Assembly (NCBI GenBank): GCA_023137005.1 | Contig: JAGLQE010000219.1 | Location: 1-8,700, forward strand | Origin: Thermoplasmata archaeon | GTDB lineage: Archaea > Thermoplasmatota > Thermoplasmata > SG8-5 > JAGLSY01 | Length of the DNA stretch: 8,700 nucleotides | Reading direction: 5' to 3' | Shown: piece after piece, positions 5,651 through 8,700 of the stretch | How the letters are laid out: every line of letters starts with the position of its first letter | Numbering within the stretch: position 1 is the first letter of the stretch | Notes under the pieces: model-generated | Databases searched by the model: none | Seen by the model: the letters and a program-made list of their open reading frames with translations, nothing else | What the model was told of the DNA's origin: nothing | Made by a program: the position numbers and the translations under genes

Positions 5651-7789
5651 ATGCCCGGAACCCAGCCAGACAAGGAGCCTGAACAGGTGATGGAGCCCGT
5701 TGACGAGGGTGATGATGAGAATTTCATCAGGGCAAATATACTTTCTGAATATGGCAAATATGACAAGGCGATCCTGTACTACGAGAGGGCGATCCAGACA
5801 ATAAGCGACAATGATGTCCTGTACAATAATTACGGGGTGGCATTGGACGCGCTTGGAAGGCATAAGGACGCTATTGAGATGTACGAGCGAGCCATTGAAC
5901 TCACCCCCGATTACTCCATCGCGATGTACAATATGGCCAATTCCCTCACCTTCATTGGGGAACTGGATGATGCACTGGACACTTATGATAGGGCATTGAG
6001 CATGGATCCGAGCTACATGCCAGCGTATTATGACAAAGGCGTGGCTTTAATGGCACTTGGCAGATATGACGAGGCTCTGGACCTTTATGATGAGATCATC
6101 GAGAGGGAGCCGGACATTTCTGGACCCTGGGTGAAAAAAGGAGTTCTTCTGGATGCTCAAAGAGAGTATGAGGAGGCATTGGAGCATTTTGATGCAGCCC
6201 TAGACATGGACCCGGACAATGAGGAGGCATGGAACGGGCGCGGGAACACCCTCTACAACCTGGAAAGGTACGAGGAGGCCATAGATGCCTATGATGAGGC
6301 CATAGACGTCAATCCACAAAGTGAGGAGGCGTGGAACAATAAGGGATTTACTTTTTTCATGCTAGGGCTGCACAATGAGGCACTGAAAAGCTATGACATG
6401 GCTATAGACATAAATCCTCGTTACAAGCAGGCTTGGTACAATAAGGGATATACATATCATGGCATCGGGAGACTGGAAGAGGCCGTCAAGTGCTATGAAG
6501 AGGCTCTGGAACTGGACAAGCGTGATGAGGTGCTGTGGAACAATATAGGAAATGCACTGTACAATCTCGACAAGTGGGAGGAATCCATACCATATTTCAA
6601 GAGGGGCATAGAGGTGTCGCCCGGCTACGAGATAGCGTGGAACAATATAGGAAATGCACTGGATAAGATGAAGAGGTATGAGGAGGCTCAGCCTTATCAT
6701 GACAAGGCCCTGGAATTCAAGCCAGACTTTGATTATGCACTTTATGCAAAGGGGTTCGGAATGGCAAAATTGGGCGACATAGATGCGGGTTTGGAGCTGA
6801 TGAACCAATCCCTCAAGCTCAACCCGAATTACGACCATTCGTGGCATGCCAAGGGTGAAGTATTACACTGGATCGGGCACAGGGAGGAGGCGATAGACGC
6901 CATAAATAATTCCATCATTCTAAATCCAATGTTCATCGAAGCCTGGATGGATCGCGGCCAGATCCTCAGAGAGCTTGGTAAGTTCGAGGAAGCCGAGATA
7001 AGCTATAAAGAGGCTCTGAACATAATCGAGAACATGCTGTCCTTCGACCACACGGATGCCAGTAGCCTGAATCACAAGATCAAATTATTGGACACCCTGA
7101 AAAGGTATGAGAGACAGATGGTGTGCTATGATCGGGCTCTTTTGACCGGCGATGATGATGAACTGAGAAGGAAGAAGGCTCAATTACTCATCGATCTGGA
7201 CGAGCAGGAAGAGGTGGTGGAGTGGCTGGAGGAGATACCAAAGGATCAATTGGATGGTGAATTACTCTATTTCAAGGCACTTGCCCTGGAACATAATGGA
7301 AATCGAAAAGGAGCTATCATCGCCCTCACCAATGCACAGGAGATGGGGGTGGATGAGAAAGGATGCACCCTCAAGGCAAGGCTCCTGGCCGATGATGGAG
7401 ATTACGAGGGGGCGATGGCATGTTTCGCCCGTAAGGGTCTTAGTCCCAAGGCATTGACCACAAAGGCCGAGATAGAGATGGAATTCGATAAACCAGAGGC
7501 CATCGAGACACTGGAAAGAGCCCTGGATAAAGATATTAACTGGTTGCCGGCTTGGAACCTATTGGGCAAAGTGAAGCTGAGGTCTGGAGATCACAAAGGA
7601 GCACTGGAAGCTTATGATCAGGCTCTGGGCATGGATGAGGAAAGTGTGTGGGCCTGGCTGGGGAAAGCCGAGGTCTACTCCAAGATGGGGAAGACGAAGA
7701 AGGCAATGAGCTATCTGGATATCGTTCTTGAGCTGGACCCGAACCTGGCCGAGGCTAGAGAGTTGAGATCTGACCTTTTAAAAGTCTGA
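5651..7789 (+). CDS. Tetratricopeptide repeat (TPR) protein, 712 residues
   Basis: The protein is a nearly continuous TPR solenoid. After a short acidic N-terminus (1-24), 34-residue units run in strict phase from about 56 to 463 (units begin near 56, 90, 124, 158, 192, 226, 260, 294, 328, 362, 396, 430), with the typical pattern W-N-G-Y/A-L-G-Y-EEA-Y-A-P. Residues 464-600 are less regular, helical and possibly degenerate TPRs, and two or three more clear units follow (about 600-701). It is strongly acidic, with no signal peptide, membrane segment or catalytic domain, so it should be cytoplasmic. TPR solenoids bind partner proteins; the partner is unknown. Such long TPR proteins are common in methanogens and Thermoplasmata and are usually annotated only by the repeat. 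Start chosen from the leaderless box A. It runs convergently toward rpsJ, ending 24 bp from that gene's stop. Confidence 0.9.
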   Translation: MPGTQPDKEPEQVMEPVDEGDDENFIRANILSEYGKYDKAILYYERAIQTISDNDVLYNNYGVALDALGRHKDAIEMYERAIELTPDYSIAMYNMANSLTFIGELDDALDTYDRALSMDPSYMPAYYDKGVALMALGRYDEALDLYDEIIEREPDISGPWVKKGVLLDAQREYEEALEHFDAALDMDPDNEEAWNGRGNTLYNLERYEEAIDAYDEAIDVNPQSEEAWNNKGFTFFMLGLHNEALKSYDMAIDINPRYKQAWYNKGYTYHGIGRLEEAVKCYEEALELDKRDEVLWNNIGNALYNLDKWEESIPYFKRGIEVSPGYEIAWNNIGNALDKMKRYEEAQPYHDKALEFKPDFDYALYAKGFGMAKLGDIDAGLELMNQSLKLNPNYDHSWHAKGEVLHWIGHREEAIDAINNSIILNPMFIEAWMDRGQILRELGKFEEAEISYKEALNIIENMLSFDHTDASSLNHKIKLLDTLKRYERQMVCYDRALLTGDDDELRRKKAQLLIDLDEQEEVVEWLEEIPKDQLDGELLYFKALALEHNGNRKGAIIALTNAQEMGVDEKGCTLKARLLADDGDYEGAMACFARKGLSPKALTTKAEIEMEFDKPEAIETLERALDKDINWLPAWNLLGKVKLRSGDHKGALEAYDQALGMDEESVWAWLGKAEVYSKMGKTKKAMSYLDIVLELDPNLAEARELRSDLLKV
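6535..6661 (+). repeat. Exact 25-bp direct repeat inside the TPR gene, 102 bp apart
   Basis: The segments 6535-6559 and 6637-6661 are identical at the DNA level and encode WNNIGNAL at the same phase of two consecutive TPR units. The 102-bp spacing is exactly one 34-codon unit. Identity at silent positions, unlike the other units, points to a recent unit duplication or gene conversion. Confidence 0.8.
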
Positions 7790-7810
7790 TATATGAGTAT
7801 TATATCTCAT
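7788..7810. terminator. Short alternative stems between convergent TPR and rpsJ genes
   Basis: The 24-bp gap can form GATATA/TATATC (7788-7793 with 7801-7806) or ATGAG/CTCAT (7793-7797 with 7806-7810), which exclude each other. A CTTTTAAAAG palindrome (7775-7784) lies just inside the end of the TPR gene and offers a T-run on either strand. Termination of both convergent genes must occur about here, but the signal itself is weak. Confidence 0.3.
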
Positions 7811-7813
7811 CGA

Positions 7814-8131
7814 TCAATCTGTAGTTCTCAGAATGATCTCGATATTGACACCATCAGGGACATTGATCCTCATAAGCTGCCTGAGGGCACGCTCGTCAGC
7901 ATCCAGGTCGATAAGGCGTTTGTGGATACGCATTTCCCAGCGCTCCCAGGTCTCTGAACCTTCACCATCCGGTGATTTCCTGCATGGGACTATCAGTCTT
8001 TTGGTGGGGAGGGGAATGGGGCCACTCATGGCGACCCCAGTACGCTCCGATATACTCTTTATCTGAGTGCAGACGCTGTCCACCTTCTCGGGGTCAGTGC
8101 CACTTAATGAAATTCTTGCTTTTTGAGACAA
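7814..8131 (-). CDS. rpsJ: 30S ribosomal protein S10 (uS10)
   Basis: This 105-residue protein has the full length of archaeal S10 (about 102). It shows the [13 protein letters not shown] start (4-16), the loop [20 protein letters not shown] (36-55) that reaches into the 30S head, the following [15 protein letters not shown] (62-76), and the C-terminal strand [12 protein letters not shown] (91-102). S10 is part of the small-subunit head near the tRNA exit region. It lies 56 bp downstream of the EF-1alpha gene on the same strand, the classical archaeal tuf-rpsJ order, so cotranscription is likely. The start is TTG at 8131: an in-frame stop lies six codons upstream with no ATG or GTG between, and homologues begin two to four residues before KAR. 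GGGG about 10 nt upstream is a poor Shine-Dalgarno site. A TTG start is unusual for a highly expressed protein. Confidence 0.95.
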   Translation of the reverse strand: MSQKARISLSGTDPEKVDSVCTQIKSISERTGVAMSGPIPLPTKRLIVPCRKSPDGEGSETWERWEMRIHKRLIDLDADERALRQLMRINVPDGVNIEIILRTTD

Positions 8132-8156
8132 ATCAATACAACCCCGTTATTTCATA

Positions 8157-8168
8157 TTTTTTAAAAAA
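8157..8168. promoter_or_regulatory. T6A6 palindrome between tuf and rpsJ
   Basis: TTTTTTAAAAAA lies 19 nt after the EF-1alpha stop and about 30 nt before the S10 TTG on the minus strand. It could be an oligo-U terminator for tuf, a box A for an extra rpsJ transcript, or both. The distance to the TTG would fit a leaderless or nearly leaderless rpsJ mRNA. Confidence 0.3.
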
Positions 8169-8187
8169 GTAAAGGAAGAAGGAGACC

Positions 8188-8700
8188 TTACATCTCCTTC
8201 TTTTCTACGTCTATGCACATTCCTGCTGCGACTGTCTGACCCATATCCCTGATGGCAAATCTTCCCAGTTGCGGGAATTCCTTTGCCTTCTCGATAACGA
8301 AGGGTTTGGTTGGCTGCAACTTGACAATTGCTGCATCTCCAGTCTTGAGGAACTGTGGGTTCTCTTCGCTCACCTCTCCGGTTCTTGGGTCCAGTTTCTT
8401 CTGGAGCTCTACGAAGGTACATGCGACCTGCGCGGTGTGGCAGTGGAATACCGGAGTATAACCGACTGTCAGAACAGATGGGTGGTTCAGAACCATGATC
8501 TGTGCAGTGAAGGTCTTTGCCACGGACGGTGGGTTGTCCACTGGTCCTGCGACATCTCCCCTGCGGATATCGTTCTTACCAATTCCTCTAACATTGAATC
8601 CGACATTGTCACCAGGCTCTGCCTTTGGCAGAATCTCGTGGTGCATCTCGATGGATTTTACTTCACCGATCTTGTTGGATGGCATGAATACGAGTTTCAT
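8188..8700 (-). CDS. tuf: Translation elongation factor 1-alpha (aEF1A), C-terminal part; N-terminus outside window
   Basis: The visible 170-171 residues are the end of domain II and all of domain III of archaeal EF-1alpha, the GTPase that delivers aminoacyl-tRNA to the ribosome. Recognisable segments are [18 protein letters not shown] (5-22 of the visible part), [20 protein letters not shown] (30-49), [19 protein letters not shown] (73-91), the [17 protein letters not shown] segment (132-148) and [16 protein letters not shown] (149-164). The reading frame is open to the window edge; the Met at the edge aligns inside domain II and is not the start. The GTP-binding domain lies beyond position 8700. 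Wording of these motifs is closest, from memory, to Thermoplasma-type factors. It ends with TAA and is followed by rpsJ on the same strand. Confidence 0.96.
   Translation of the reverse strand: MKLVFMPSNKIGEVKSIEMHHEILPKAEPGDNVGFNVRGIGKNDIRRGDVAGPVDNPPSVAKTFTAQIMVLNHPSVLTVGYTPVFHCHTAQVACTFVELQKKLDPRTGEVSEENPQFLKTGDAAIVKLQPTKPFVIEKAKEFPQLGRFAIRDMGQTVAAGMCIDVEKKEM

Noticed and set aside
6362..6847. A 161-codon antisense frame in the TPR gene with repeated segments (CISYIVP)
   Set aside because: Its repeats are simply the reverse complement of the TPR periodicity on the plus strand.

Overview
The window looks like chromosomal DNA of an archaeon, most probably of the Thermoplasmata/Thermoplasmatota. 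The right end carries an archaeal-type elongation factor 1-alpha followed by ribosomal protein S10. Several genes have archaeal A/T-rich box A promoters about 26-30 nt before the start codon, as expected for leaderless transcripts, while others have strong Shine-Dalgarno sites. Base composition is moderate. The lineage is inferred from protein resemblance and was not checked by a search.

Layout, left to right: (1) 1-1007, minus strand, a major facilitator superfamily transporter whose C-terminus lies outside the window. (2) 1008-1537, a 530-bp divergent intergenic region holding the transporter promoter, two diverged ~80-bp tandem repeats with a covarying inverted repeat, a long bulged stem-loop followed on the minus strand by a U-tract (candidate small RNA or terminator), and the promoter and Shine-Dalgarno site of the next gene. 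(3) 1538-3763, plus strand, adenosylcobalamin-dependent class II ribonucleotide reductase (nrdJ). (4) 3888-5564 (alternative start 3873), plus strand, the large catalytic subunit of an adenosylcobalamin-dependent acyl-CoA mutase. It resembles methylmalonyl-CoA mutase overall but carries the isobutyryl-CoA mutase residue pair Phe/Gln at the substrate-specificity positions. (5) 5651-7789, plus strand, a 712-residue protein made almost entirely of tetratricopeptide repeats, preceded by a perfect 9+9 inverted repeat. (6) 7814-8131 and 8188-8700, minus strand, ribosomal protein S10 and the C-terminal part of EF-1alpha, in the usual archaeal order tuf-rpsJ.

How they work together: two B12-coenzyme enzymes sit side by side, one for deoxynucleotide synthesis and one for carbon-skeleton rearrangement. 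Each seems to have its own promoter, and neither the cobalamin-binding small subunit of the mutase nor its chaperone is in the window, so the pairing may be coincidental. The TPR gene and the translation genes converge with a 24-bp gap. No CRISPR array, transposase or tRNA was seen. The most notable observations are the mutase specificity residues and the structured divergent intergenic region.
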